Under the pieces are notes generated by a model. That model ran no database searches, was not told the origin of the DNA, and saw nothing but the letters and a program-made list of their open reading frames with translations. A DNA stretch of 64,000 nucleotides from Heloderma charlesbogerti (lineage: Eukaryota; Chordata; Lepidosauria; Squamata; Helodermatidae): positions 62,001 through 126,000 of the forward strand of contig JANEZZ010002360.1 in assembly GCA_026122225.1 (NCBI GenBank), written 5' to 3'. Positions 31,540 to 44,346 of the stretch are shown piece by piece. How positions within the stretch are numbered: the first letter of the stretch is position 1; every line of letters starts with the position of its first letter. Made by a program: the position numbers and the translations under genes.

Positions 31540-34080
31540 GTTCTGGGGCAATTTGAGAAATAGCTATGTCTTTCTTTTCTAATTAGCCATTAACAATGTG
31601 CAGAAACAACCTGAGAAATTCTCAGTACAGTTTTTGCTTTCCTTAAAATCCCTCAGATCTCTCCCCACCCCCCACCCCCGAGGGAGGCTTTTGGAATTCA
31701 CTTCTACTTTCATTCCATGCAAAATCTGGGTGACATCTGTTGAAGTCTAAGACTTACTTCAAGGCTAACTGATACTCAGAGGAGGGGTGGGCATCTTTTT
31801 GTATACGTGAGAATGTATATGTGAATTTCTCTGTGAATTAATTTATGAGAGTGTGTGTATGAATGTGAGTGTGTGTTATATATATGAGAAATTGAGAAGG
31901 CATGTGAGTGTGAATAGGTGTGGGGGTGTATAAGAGCAAGTGTGAGGTGAGTCCACCCATGTTTTGCTTTGGCCTCACCCACTGCTCGTATACAATGAGG
32001 GGAAAGTTAACTTTGAGGAAATGCGGGCCTCAGAGTGAAGGTGGACCTCCCACCCCTGCCCTAGAAAAATGGCATTTGGTCTCCCACAGTATTATGGTTG
32101 TCTTGCTACAGGCATGGGCAAGGTGTGGCTCAGCAGATGTTGTTGGACTGCAGCTCCCATCATCCCTCACTATTGGCTATGCTGGCAAGGGCTGACAATG
32201 GCCCCGAGAATGGCTTTAAAAGCCAGCTTTGAAATATAAATGAAGTCACGTCAGTCCTTCCTTCATATTGTGCCACAAATGACTAAAAATATTTACGTTG
32301 GTATCACAGACCCACAATTAAATTGTGCAACAAGAGAACATTGAACTGTTTATATAAAAAGGACTTGTGTTACCCCAAAGTTGCATAATTTATATTTACA
32401 TAAGACAAAGCTAACAAAAAGGGGCATTTACTGGCGATTACTGCCAACGTATTTGCTGCTGGCTACCACTTTTTTAAAATTTGTTTTAAGGCTGTGTTAA
32501 TTAATTTATGTTTCTATTAATGGTTTTATTACTGACATTTTATATTGTTTGACATTATGTTTGTAAGCTGCCTTGAAGGACTGTACAATGGAAAGACAGG
32601 ATTTAAAATCCTTCGGACAAGTAAATTGGTAAATAAATTCAGCTGCAAATGGCACAGGGTAAGGAAATGGGTGTAACTAACACTGCCCAGCAGGACTTCT
32701 AAAATAGGAATAAAAAGCAGGCCCAGGGGTTGCAATTTTGAGTGGAGGAGCAGCGGGGGGGGGGATGCTTAACTCTTTTCAAGCTATTTCCCTCTCATAA
32801 TTGTCCCACCGCCACCACCATGGATGAGGAAAAGGTGAAAGAATCCTCCTGAGCAGTGATTAAGAGTTTGAGATTCCCTTGATAAACAGGATTTTCAAAG
32901 CATGTCGAAAACCTATAATTGGTGCAGCTGTCTTTTTTGGGCGGGGGGTTGGTTTTGGTCCTCCCTCCCATGCCCCTAAAGGGCAGCCATGAAGATTCCC
33001 TAGAAAACAAATTATTCATGCTTAATTCCTATGCTTGAATTCTTGCTTGTGCGAACGCACACGCAGACACATACAGAGGCAGAATCACACACAAACAAAT
33101 AAACACGCATGCTCTCTTGTTACCACCATTTGCTTTACAAGCTATTTTCCTCTCATAATTCCCCACCCCCAGTGTCCCTAAACAGCAGCCATGGAGGTTT
33201 CCTAGAAAATTAATTATTAATGCCTGTGCTTGGATGTTTGCTTGCACACACACACACACACACACACACAGAGGCAGAAACACACACAGAGAAATAAGGA
33301 CACATCCTTTCTTGTCACCATTTGACTCAGTTCTGCAGACTGTTCCTGAAAAAAAAAAAAATCAGTTCAGACATAGAGATCTACCCTCCCATCTTCTGTG
33401 GTGAAGACAGACAAAAATAATTGATTCAGTTTTTCTCCCATCTCCTGATCCACCTTTAGTACAGGTGTGCAACTTCCTTGTTATCCAGCAAGTCCTGTCT
33501 CCTCTCTAGCCATTTTCCTGCTTCTGATGTAGTTAAATTCCTGTTTTCACCGTTGGTCTTCACATTTTTAGCAATATGGAGGAGGGGAGTTAACCCATTC
33601 CTGTTGGCTTAACCCTCCACTGACCAATATCAAGGTTTTGGTTTTTTGTTTTATGCTTTATGGGGCTGCACTATGGGCAAATTCAAACCTGGCTGTGCTG
33701 GAGTCAGTTCAACATGGGTTTTCAACTAGAGCTCAATGTAGCAAGAAGCACCGCAAGGGCCATAATAAGAACTGAAATGGGGTTTTTACCTATTTCGGGC
33801 CTGGTAATGAAGGCAGAGGCTCACCTCTGGCTCAGATTGATTTTCCAGCTAACCTCACCATTGCGTCAACCTGCTTTTGAAGAGATGAATTATGTGGCCA
33901 GGTCATGGTCAGGTACAATGAGAGAGTATGGGACCTAGACTGGTTTCTCGTTCTTTTATCAAAGGGTTATGACATGGCCAAATTGCTCATAAAGCAGAGG
34001 ATAGCAGATACATTTTGGCAAATGGACACAGCCGAGGTGGCAAATTGTAGATCAAATGAATTATATGCTGGATTGCCAGC
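31540..34080. other. Intergenic DNA upstream of the inhibitor gene, with an internal tandem duplication
   Basis: 32779-33125 and 33138-33330 are imperfect copies (caagctatttccctctcata against caagctattttcctctcata, each followed by a cacgcacac or CA run). A dispersed inverted repeat lies at 32105-32205. 33660-34080 has longish open frames of unknown origin. Confidence 0.5.
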
Positions 34081-34084
34081 TACA

Positions 34085-34140
34085 TTTAAGAGCCAGTGTG
34101 GTGTAGTGGTGAGAGTGTTGGACTGGGAGTGTCTGGGTGT
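34085..34140 (+). mobile_element. Sauria-type SINE head fragment
   Basis: gagccagtgtggtgtagtgg and gagagtgttggactgggag are the SINE head. The rest is missing. Confidence 0.65.
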
Positions 34141-34964
34141 GGACATGGTAGAGCTGAATATTGCACAATATTATCCTTTAAGGTACAGAAGTTAAAGGAA
34201 ACATAATCCTTAGAGTGATAAAAATGAAATTTGCAAGGATAAGCAGGAAAGAAGAGAGTCTTTTTTGAACAATTCTGTAATGTAGGCATGTTTTAAGCCT
34301 GGTGGGGCAAGCACCTCTAGGATTTTGGAAGTCCTCCATTGGGTGCTGGACCATGGGGTGCAATTTAGAAAGGTCTAGAATTGCAGTTTGAGAGAAGAGG
34401 GAAAGGGAGATTAAGCAACTGTTACCCTTTTGTAAACCACCTTAGAGCATGGGACGAGGGTACGTGTAAAACTGGTGTTGGGTGCATTCCTGAAAGCGAG
34501 CCATGTGTTTCTTAAAGTATGCTTAAAATGTAAAACAACATGATCCACATTTTAAACGTGCTTTGCCTGTTTTTCTCCCTAAACTAGCTGTAAGAAGCTG
34601 GCATTTTGGTAAAACTCAGATTAATCCAGTCACCACTTCTTGGATGTGGTGGTACTCTGTCAGAGCTGGAATTCTCTTTAAAAAAAGAAGAAATGTTTGC
34701 AATAGCAGTCTTTAATTTGCTGTGTACAAAGAAAACAATTCAAATAAAAATAAATATCTATAGACTGCTGGATGCCCACTTTGCACATTTTAATATTTGG
34801 AAAAGTATATGGTTAACTTGTAGCCCTTAACAGCCTTGTAAAGTATCATTAGTATTCAAATTAGAACCAAAGGTAGGGGAAATAGTACTAAAATAAGGTT
34901 CTTTCGGGGGGGGGGTTAACTGTAGAAGGCAGCCACATAAGCTTCTAGAAAAGGATTAGACCAG

Positions 34965-35062
34965 TGGTAGACAAGATGGCACCCTCCAGCTGTTTTGGAA
35001 TACAACTCCCATCAGCCCCACCAAACATGGCCAATGGTCAGGGATTGTGGAAGTTGTAGTTT
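34965..35062. repeat. Dispersed inverted repeat, copy
   Basis: caactcccatcagccccacc followed by ggccaatggtcagggattgt and gttgtag is the same family as at 13835. From 35063 to 36250 no feature was recognised. Confidence 0.55.
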
Positions 35063-36259
35063 TTTCCATGCTGGATAACGGTGGACAGAGCAGACTGGGT
35101 TGGATCCAAGGTTTCCCTTCCATTGCCAAAAGGGGTCCACTCACTAAAGGTGCCTATGACCAATTTTGGGGACCTCTCCGTCTCCCCTACACCACAACTC
35201 CCCCCATTCAGCAGGGTCCCCTGACTCTCTCTGTCACATTTTCCAAGAGCTGGAGGGGCTGACACGGGGAGGAAGGGATGGCGATGGGAAGTCCACTTCC
35301 GCCAGCCCAGTTACAAAGGGCTAAATGTGGATCCAACCCCATTTCCAGTCCCTTTCAGTTTTGCCTGAAGTTCATCCTGTTCAATTCATCCTGTTTCTGC
35401 ATGAATCTGATTTTTAAAAAATCTGCATGAAAGTTTGTATTCAAAAGTATTCTCACCACACTCTACTTTTTAACAACAACAACAACAGGTTATTGTTCAG
35501 TTCAGATCTCCCTTAATTTTGTTACAATGTGAACTATCTGTACAAAAGTACTAGAAACTGTCAGTGAGAACATTTAGTTCTGAGGGAAACTGTACAGGCT
35601 GAATCTTCAGCCAAACTCTGAGGGTAAACAAAGAGACTGTCCAAACTCAACCCATATTTGGGAGGCTGCCAGCTCTTACAGGGCATTTAGCCTGCACTCT
35701 TGCCTCATCATTGAACAGAGAGCTGTTTTGCCATTTTCAAAAGTAGCCCTCAAAAAAGCCCAAACTGTAATAATTGAGGAAAGGAAGTAGAAGGTTGGGG
35801 GGGGGAGGGGACACCAACCCAGCAAATTGTATCACATCTTAACCTGATAGCTTAGCTTTCAAATGTGGGCCTCAACTGTGAAATAGATGAAATAATAACA
35901 AAGCAAAGGATACTTGGGGAAATCCACAGAGCTAAAAGTGGGCACAGCTTCTTCTTGCTCAACAAACAAAAGCAATATGTGTATGGTGGGGCGGGGGAGG
36001 CATGGCTGCTTGTTCTAAATTCCAGACAGTCTAGTAGTAACAAGGCCCAAGGTCAATCATATGATTGTACCGTTTGACTCAATCAGAGAAAGCAATAATG
36101 GAGGTGGGAAAAGAAGCAATAGTCATAGTGAGAAGACGGGCTTGTCAAAAATACAATTTTGGACATCTTGAATAGAGTGTCATGTTACTCATTAACTGTC
36201 ACTGCTTCCAAGGCTCACCATATTTCCGGCAGTCTCTCTTGAATCTTGTCTATGCTTGA

Positions 36260-36867
36260 TAGGGATGGCGGAGAATTTCTCCCCGAAACTTCGGGGGGCC
36301 GAGCGCCAACGTGTTTGGCCCCCCGAACAAGTTTCGGGGAGAAATTCTCCGCACCCCCCCGCACCCCGCACCCCCCCCGGGACAGGACTTACCTTTGCCG
36401 AATGTCCCTCCCGGCGGCGGGTCCGGCCGGCGGTTCGTCGGGTCTTCGTCCGGGGCAGGAGCGGCAGCCGGTCTTTGGACCGGCTGCCGCCCCCGCCATT
36501 CCAATAAAAGAAAAAAAAAATCCCCCCATGATAGGCTACATGATGATTAACGTAGCCTATCATGGCTAGATCTGCAAAGTCAGCCATGATAGGCTACGTT
36601 AATCATCACGTAGCCTATCACGGGTGACTTAAAAAAAAAAAAAACGCCTACGGATAATGGCGGCCCCCATAGGGAGCCGCCATTCGCGTTCCTTATTTGG
36701 TCGCTGTAGTCTACGTAAAGATTTACGTAGACTACGGCGAAAATAAGGGCAACGCTATTTACGGCGAAAATAAGGGCAGCCTGAACTTCGCGGGGGGAGC
36801 AGCGAAGCGCCTCCCCCCCACCGCGAACAAGCTTCAAGGACAGGTAAGTGACGTTCGTCCACCCCTA
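36260..36867. mobile_element. PH element, 608 bp
   Basis: The TSD atgcttga is perfect (36252-36259 and 36868-36875). The left end is a near-perfect long palindrome (36271-36350). TACGTA-type palindromes lie at 36529-36563, 36582-36622 and 36706-36737. Outward donors are at 36388-36395 (minus) and 36841-36848. Confidence 0.92.
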
Positions 36868-36879
36868 ATGCTTGAAGAA

Positions 36880-37860
36880 GAGACAGAAGGGGCTATACAT
36901 GGAAACCACCCTTACAGTGGTCAACAAAGAACAGCGTCACATTGAAAAATTATTATCTTTGTGTCTAGGTGTATTATCTATTTTGTAATTGTGTTTAATA
37001 TTAACTTTAGACTTGGATAAGAAGAAATGTTAAAGTTTGCCACATTATGAATAGTACGCTTTTACAGCACCATCCCGTTCTTGTCTACCCATTGAGTTCC
37101 GTGAGATGTGCTCCCAGGTAAGTGTACATAGGATTACAGCCTACAAGTTCAAAAGGAACTCATCAGTGGGGACCAAAATGCCCCCATGTATTTCAATAGA
37201 TCCATATGGAAGCAAGCTAGTAAAGGGATGCAGAGAGAGGAAGCAGAAAATGGACTCTGCAAAGTAGGAGGAATATGGAACCCCTGGGAAGCAAATTAAA
37301 GGCGGATCATGTTGGCAGGACAAAAGCACTGGAAAATCAGAGTTCGATGAGTAGGCACATACTGCTCATGCTTGTGAGTGCGAACCATCACGAGAGTCTC
37401 AGGCTGGGGAACTGACAAACAGATGGTGTGGAAATGAAGGAGCACAGGGCAACAAATTTTTAACTAACAAGGTTTAACTAACACAACAGAACCCCTAAAA
37501 TACAGAACAGCCAATGGAGTGTTGCACCCTCATGCTCACAGGACTGCACAGCTGCACATTTAAGTATAATGGCAAAAAAGATCACAGCACGTCTGTTAGG
37601 GAAATGCACAGTAAATCGCGAGTGTCTCGCAGGGGATGCGAGCTTGAAGCCGCATTGCTGTGCAGTTGCAACGAGGTGGGGGGTGACAGCGGTGCGATGT
37701 AGATGGGGCTTCAGTCGCATGGAGGGCCTCCAATAGTAGGGGAGGGTCTTCTCATCAGACAGTCACCCTCCATGACAGTCACCCACCCCTAGCCTGCACC
37801 CTCCATGAGAGAGTGCTTCTCTTCACGCATTGATATTAACCCTTTTTTGAATGCCTGAAT
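36880..37860. other. Non-coding, no recognised feature
   Basis: No exon or repeat family was recognised, apart from a fragment of the second hAT-like MITE (tgctgga...aatgagttcggatttct) at 37866-37908 next to the following PH element. Confidence 0.35.
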
Positions 37861-37910
37861 TGGGGATGCTGGATAACTGAGCAGCAGTGACAAATGAGTT
37901 CGGATTTCTG

Positions 37911-38660
37911 TAGGGATGTACGAAAGTCACTTACCTTTTCGACAGGATGATTCACGGTGGGGGGGAGGCACTCCGCACCTCCCCCCAAAATCCTAATCCA
38001 GCCGGCTCTGCTCCGCAAAGTTTCTGTGGAGCTGCCGGCCGGGGCCACCCACAGCCGGACATCCGGCTTCTGGGCAGCCTTCCGGAAAAACAAATAAACC
38101 GCGTATGCAAATGGTGGCGACTACGGCAGCCGCCATTTGCGTTCCCTTTTTTTCGCAGTTTTAGCTTACGTAAATATTTATGTAAGCTATTATGGCGAAA
38201 AAAGGGGAATGCAAATAGCGTAGTGGGCGCTATTTGCGTTCCTTTTTTTTCCGCCGTTTCAGCCTGCATAAATATTTATGTAAGCTATTACGGCTAAGGA
38301 TGGACAAAAGTCCCTTACCTGGTCCCGCAGCTGTGTTTGGTGGGGGGGGAGACGCTCCGTTTCTCCCCCCGAAATTCAGGCCCAGGGGGGAGGCGCCCCA
38401 TCCCTCGCCACCGAAATTCAGGCCGGGGGGGAGCGCCCCATCTCCCCGGCCGTGAAATAAAAAAGTAAATTGAAAAAAAAAACCCACGTGATAGACTACC
38501 TAACGATTTACGTAGCCTATCATGGCTAGATTTTCAAAGTCATCCGTGATAGGCTACATAAATCTTTACGTAGCCGATCACGGCTGACTTTGGGGGGGGG
38601 AAAGTGCGTACGCAAATGGCGGTGCCCATGGGCGCCACCATTTGCGTTCCTTGTTTGGGC
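37911..38660. mobile_element. Two PH element fragments head to tail
   Basis: The terminus tagggatgtacgaaagtcac is at 37911 and a second terminus taaggatggacaaaagtccc at 38295, in the same orientation. Each starts with cttacc. Palindromes include gcttacgtaaatatttatgtaagc (38163-38186). Neither has a right terminus or TSD. Homology stops at about 38660. Confidence 0.75.
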
Positions 38661-40340
38661 ACACAGAGGGACCCTTCCTATCATTCATTCATTCATTCAT
38701 TCATCACGCAAACAATACACATACTTCCCACACATCCCAAGGTTGCTCCCCAGATGCTCCCCACTGGCTCCCTCCTTGCTGGATTTTCTACCTTTCCCTG
38801 ACTGTTCTTTCTAACCACCTCCCCCAGCTGCTGGCAAGCAGCAAAGCTCAGCCTGATGCTGTCCCACTGGCCTCTTCCTTTCAACTAAACAGCCTTCCTC
38901 AATGTGGTGCTGTCCAGATGTTTTGGATGATAACTCCTAGCATTCCTGTTGGCTGGGTCTGCTGGGAGTTGAAATCCAAAACTTCTGGAGGGCACCAAGT
39001 TAGGGGAAACTCTAGACCTATCTGGGCCCCAGAGGCTTTCTGGGTGAGGAGAAGGAAGAGACCACGGGGGGGGGGGGTGGAGTGCTGCTGCTTTCAGTCG
39101 CCCAACCTAGAATAATGTAATTTTGTGCATATTTTCATGCATCTTTCCCCAAATATATGCCAGCCAAGACTCCTTCTTGCCGATCCACTGCCAACCAACC
39201 CTTCAACTTGCTTCTCCTTTGTGGGCTTCTGAACAGTTTCTCTCCAACCCCAACCAAGCTGGTGGACAGTGTCAAATAGCAGGTAGCTGCCACTCATCAA
39301 AGTCATCATGCTACACCAGGGCCTAGGGAGTCAGTCAGCCCCAGACATGACACTGTTGCACTGTTATTCCCATTTCAATATATTGGCACACAGAAATTAC
39401 ACAGTTGGAACCTTCAGAAGTCCAATAGCCTGTTTATATTGGTGCCATTAGAATTCTAAGTCAAACGTCTGTTGAAGTTAATCAACACATGCAGCAAATT
39501 TTCTGAGACAATGGCAGGTGTGGAACCAATTCACCTCAGAAGCTTCTCAGTCTCATCCAATCACCTGTGCCTACAAGGACAGCAAGGAGGCAGATGTGCA
39601 GCAGGGTCTCCATAATTCCAGTTGCTGCTTGGGGCTTAGATCAGAAGTGAACTGGAAAGCCAGAATGAAGCAAAGTCGTTGATTGTGTCAAATGCAGCTA
39701 GTGTGTTCTAAGAAGAAAAGACAAACACTTTCCAGAAAGAGGGAGGAGACTTAGACAATACTCCCACCCCACTCTTTGTCCTGCCCTCAAGGTTAAAGGG
39801 ACTTGAAACAAGTAAGTTTGGCAGCGGAGGGGGCGGGTGTGTCAAAGAAAGTTTTCACAGTAGGCCTCCAAATAAAACCAATGTTCCCTTATGTAGTACA
39901 ATGCTTTCCTGATTCTTTGTGAAATATTAGAGGTACTGTCATTTTTCACTCAGGGTAAACACACAACAAGAGAAATCTCCTTCCAGCCAGACCCAGTTTT
40001 ACATATTGCCTTATAAGTCAGTCTAGACTTTAAAGTCATTTGCTTTGACACTAACAATTTTCCCCAGGACTAAAAAGCTTGGGAAGATAAAGAGTCAGGA
40101 ATCAGAATGGCAACCACAGCACACCATAAAGCACTGACATTACACGATCAAATTGGCCACTCATACATCCCAATAATGGGGAACAATTCCCCACACTGAT
40201 TTTCTTTGGCTAGAAGCAATGCTTCAAAGCAATCCACCATAGTGTCCTCTGTGGTTTGGAGCACCTTTTCCATGGCATAGGCTGGTATGTTAGCTACAAC
40301 CCAACCTGGACAGAGAAGGCCTGCCTTCAGTGATCTCTGC
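38661..40340. other. Non-coding; one dispersed inverted repeat
   Basis: A CATT run lies at 38682-38705 and a copy of the 13835-type repeat at 38898-39005. No exon was recognised. Confidence 0.4.
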
Positions 40341-40348
40341 CCAGGCAA

Positions 40349-40657
40349 CAGGGCTGGCCCAAGACATTTTGATGCCTGAGGCAAAAGGCAAGATGGCACC
40401 CCTCCCCCCATGTACAGAAGCCAGCTGGGATGGTAGTTGAATCTTACTGAAACATTGGCAGTGAGGTAAGGTCCCCCACCACACCTGAGGCAACACGTTT
40501 GTTTTGGTGAGGGGTGGGGGACAGGTTGTGTGGCCTGCACAGCTCAGTCCTCAAGTAGGGGAATAGACAGGAAGTTCAGGAGGCTGCCACCACTGTCCCC
40601 TAGCATCTGCCAGCTGAGGCCGTTCCCTCACTCTGGCTAATGTTAGGGCCATCCCTG
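40349..40657. mobile_element. hAT-like MITE with CAGGGCTGGCCC termini
   Basis: The ends cagggctggccc and gggccatccctg are inverted repeats with one mismatch. The flanks ccaggcaa and ccagataa agree at 6 of 8. A relative lies at 63283-63533. From 40658 to 41410 nothing was recognised. Confidence 0.6.
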
Positions 40658-41418
40658 CCAGATAACTTCTCCTTTTACATTACTGCAATGGGTTGAACAT
40701 GGGAATGCTTTTAAAAACCACCCAGAAACTTCAGCTGGTACAGAAGTGCTAAGCAGGGCTGGGTGAAGAAAGTGTATTACATACAGGTGCTTTGTCACCT
40801 CCAGTGCCTCCCAGTCCATTTCCACACCCAATGCAAAGTGTTGTCTGCAAACTCAGTAGCTGCGAATTGCCTCTTCCCACATGCACCTCCCTGGCTGGGA
40901 TGCCTTTGTAGCATCCAGTTGCAAAACCTTCAACTGATTTCTCTTTCATGGGCCAAAATCAATACAAGTTGACAAGTCATATTTTGCAAGGAAGTTTAGT
41001 CTGAAATGTACTGTTTTACTATGAAACCAAATCCAACACAGAACTTTGGTGCTCCCGCCATTACATATTCAAAACCCAGAGGAAGATATCCATGCTGATT
41101 TGGGACACACTGGGCACAGACATAAAAGCAATGAATAAACAGACATCCAAAGTATTAGAATGAGGGGTCGTTCCATTAGTCCAGCAACAGAGGGTCGACC
41201 TTTTGCACAGACCTGACCAGGAATGGTAGCAGCAGGAACTGCCACGCCAGTGGCTGCACCTGGGCAGTCAGTCCACCAATAAGTGGCCTGTGTCTGCGTT
41301 GGAATGAACGTGCAGATGTCTACTTAAGAACATACATTTATGGTGCAATCCTATGGCCGCTAGACAGCAACTAGATGGCCATAGGATTTTTTTGGTTTTC
41401 GGGAATCGGCCTCAGAGC

Positions 41419-41755
41419 TAGGGATGGCAGAAAATTCGGCCATGGATCTCGGTGAGGCTGAATGCCAGTGCATTCGCCCCCCCTAAACTCCGTGGCGGAA
41501 CAGCCTGCCACCCCCCGCCCCCCCGCCCACCCCCGGGACAAGACTTACCTGGGGTGGATCTTCTGGGCAGCGGCAGTGGTGGCTGGTCTTCCAACCGGCT
41601 GCCACTGCTGCCATTTCCAGTTTTGTTAAAAAAAAAAAAAGTGATAGGTGATACGTAAAGTGATCACCTATCACTTTTAAAGTAAAAACTTTACTTTAAT
41701 ACACTTTTAAAGTCTATTTACTTTAAAGATAAAGTAAAAAGTGATACGTAAAGAT
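41419..41755. mobile_element. PH element, left part of an older copy split by the next one
   Basis: The left end tagggatggcag is followed by an outward acttacctgg (minus donor). The centre has diverged to aaagt/acttt-rich inverted repeats. It ends at the insertion point of 41756-42508 and no clear right end follows. Confidence 0.7.
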
Positions 41756-42508
41756 TAGGGATGTACGAAAGTCACTTACTTTTCCGCGGAATATGTTGAT
41801 GGTGGGGGGGAGGTGTTCCGTCCCTCCCCCCAGAATCCTGGCCGGACGGCTCCGGTCCGCAGGGATTCTGCGGAGCCACCGGCTGGCTCCGCCAGCAGCC
41901 GGACTGTTTGCGTCCCTGCAGTCAGCCGTGATAGGATACGTAAATGTTTACATAGCCTATCACATCTGACTTTTTTAAAAAAAAAAAACGCGTGTATGCA
42001 AATGGCGGTGGCCATGGCTATTTGTGTTCCCCGTATTTTCGCCGTCTTAGTCTACGTAAATCTTGACGTAGACTAAGATGTGCCAAAATAAGGAACTCAA
42101 ATGGCGGTGGCTACAGCCACCGCCATTTGCGTACGTGCGGGGTTTTTTTTTTAAAAAAGTCAGACATGGTAGGCTACATAAACATTTACGTAGCCTATCA
42201 TGGCTTTTTTTAAAAAACCTAGCTGTGATAGGCTACGTAAATCTTTACGTAGCCTATCACGTCTTTTTTTTTTTTTTTTTAACTGGAAATGGCAGCGGTG
42301 GCAGCCGGTCGGAAGACGGGCTGCCGCAGCTGCCACCACCACCGAACCCCCACTGGAGCCACTGCCAGAGCTGCCACCGCCCGGAAGATCTGCCCCAGGT
42401 AAGTCTCATCCTGGGAGGGGCAGGCTGTTCCACCACCGATTTCGGGGGTCTGAATGCACTGGCATTCGGCCTCCCCGAGATCTGTGGTGGAATTCCCTGA
42501 CATCCCTA
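41756..42508. mobile_element. PH element, 753 bp, inserted in an older PH element
   Basis: The TSD gtaaagat is perfect (41748-41755 and 42509-42516). The left end is tacgaaagtcacttac and the right end the cacgaatttccctgacatc type. TACGTA palindromes lie at 41928-41964, 42043-42081, 42168-42203 and 42223-42262. Confidence 0.9.
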
Positions 42509-42536
42509 GTAAAGATTAGGGATGTACGAGCATTGT

Positions 42537-42592
42537 ACATCCCTTCCCTTGTAGGCCCCTTCCAACCCTACTATTCTATGATTCTATGCTAT
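42537..42592 (+). mobile_element. CR1 LINE 3' terminus
   Basis: ggccccttccaaccctactattctatgattctatg is shown in part; the repeated ATTCTATG octamer is the CR1 3' end. Confidence 0.75.
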
Positions 42593-43285
42593 AAAAGATA
42601 CTGCCTCTCAGTGATAGTTTAGCCTGTCTCAGTTCTTTGAGAAAGCTAAATTCTTTTCCAGCTTGGCCTTAAACAAGAGATAGCTGGTTCATTATAGAGG
42701 CTGATGTTTGTTTTTTCATAGATAGTCCAAGGCTCAATTAGTCTTTCAAAACAAAACTTGCCTGTGTGTTGTACGCTTCACACACAAGACTCCTTGTCTT
42801 CTCCTCCTTCCACCAGAATCCTTTTCTTCTGCCTTTGGTCCGATCTTATATGTTTCCCTTTGTGGTTTGAGCTCATTAGCTGCACATGACAGCCAGCACC
42901 AACCTCCTTTGGGAATGCCACAATTACTTTCAGGTGGAGTAGTGAGGCTAGCCAAACTTCCACCCATAAATGCTGCCTCTCACAGATGATATACTAAAAT
43001 CACACAGGGTTTTGATTCATCGGGGCAATTACTGCCACACTGGGTAAATGTGGAAAACTCAGCATCACAGTCCATTTTAGAAAAGGAGTTCTTCCACATC
43101 AATATACTTGGGATAAATGTTACAAACCATATGAATGGTTTATGTCTTATCATTTGCCTAAGATGTATAAATGAATACTTTTTTTTCTAGGTTTACAGTA
43201 AAATGCTACAAAATTGTACAGCATTAATAGGAATTGCTGCTGTCTGCAAACACCTTGCAAGAGTACAATTATAAGGATAGGTAAG

Positions 43286-43480
43286 AGGGAATACCTGAAG
43301 GCAAAAGGAGAAGGGGACAGCAGAGGATGAGATGGCTAGATAGCATCACTGATGCAATGAATATGGACTTGTCTTGAGCATGCTCTGGGAGAGAGCACAG
43401 GACAGGAAGGCCTGGCATGCTATGGTCCATGGGGTCACAAAGAGTCGGACACGACTGAACGACTGAACAACAACAACAAA
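43286..43480 (+). mobile_element. BovB (RTE-clade) LINE 3' end
   Basis: The segment ends in ccatggggtcacaaagagtc then ggacacgactgaacgactga and an ACA-rich tail. This is the highly characteristic end of BovB. The opposite strand gives the familiar SVVQSCPTLCDPMD shadow frame. BovB is known to be shared by squamates and ruminants through horizontal transfer. Confidence 0.85.
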
Positions 43481-44346
43481 GAATGCTCCCACTTCCCTTC
43501 CATGACAAATGTGGTTTGAGTCAAGATAGCTGATCTAGGGATGGGGAGAATTTCATTTATTCCACATTTATAAACTAGAGGGAATATAAGGAGGACAGTG
43601 AGAGAAGGAGTGAGCAAGGCAAGAGAACAATGTGTGTGTGTGTGTGTGGGAGGGGTGTTGAACTGAACTTGCCACTGAAACATGTGAACTTTTGATATAT
43701 GTCAACGAGACCAATGTATTGTTGAATTTGGACCTGTGCTTACTTTGTTACAACATAAGCTATGTGGGACAGATGGCCCTGAGACTGATGCCAACAGGAA
43801 CACTCGTTTCTGAGAGAAAACAGGAAGGATTCATCTTCGGTCAAGGTCTGAGGAAAGTTTGATAGAACTGTCATTGGCCATGCTCAGTCCAAATGTAGTG
43901 GTCTTTGGCCCGTTACTGGATTTGCTGGCGCTGATTTCTTGCTCTGACCAGATAACACAGCAAGGAACAGCCTGTGCACAGTGGAGCTGGCAGGGACAGA
44001 CTACAGGGCACAAGTCCAGGGCCCTCTGCTTGGGTTATGTCCCCCTGACAAGCAATGCTTTTGGCTCTTCTGGAAGGTCCTCCTTCTCCTCCTCTAGAAT
44101 CACTAGTAAAAAGAAGCAGTGTGGTGGCCAGCAAGTGAAGGCTGCAAGTGACAGTGCATCATTTTCAAGGAAAGGGAATTCTCCCCCTTAACTCTGAATA
44201 GCAGCGAACTGAACCAAGCAGTCACTGCCTTTAGGAGGACACAGCTAATGAGGACACAGGATCCATGATAAGAATGGTCAGGGACAGCTTGGGCAGAGAG
44301 GTGCAGGCAGTAGCAACCTCAAGGTTGGATTACTGTGCCTCCAGCA

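Noticed and set aside
33660..34195. Open frames that might be a LINE or a gene
   Set aside because: No motif could be named with confidence, and no splice structure or start context supports a gene.
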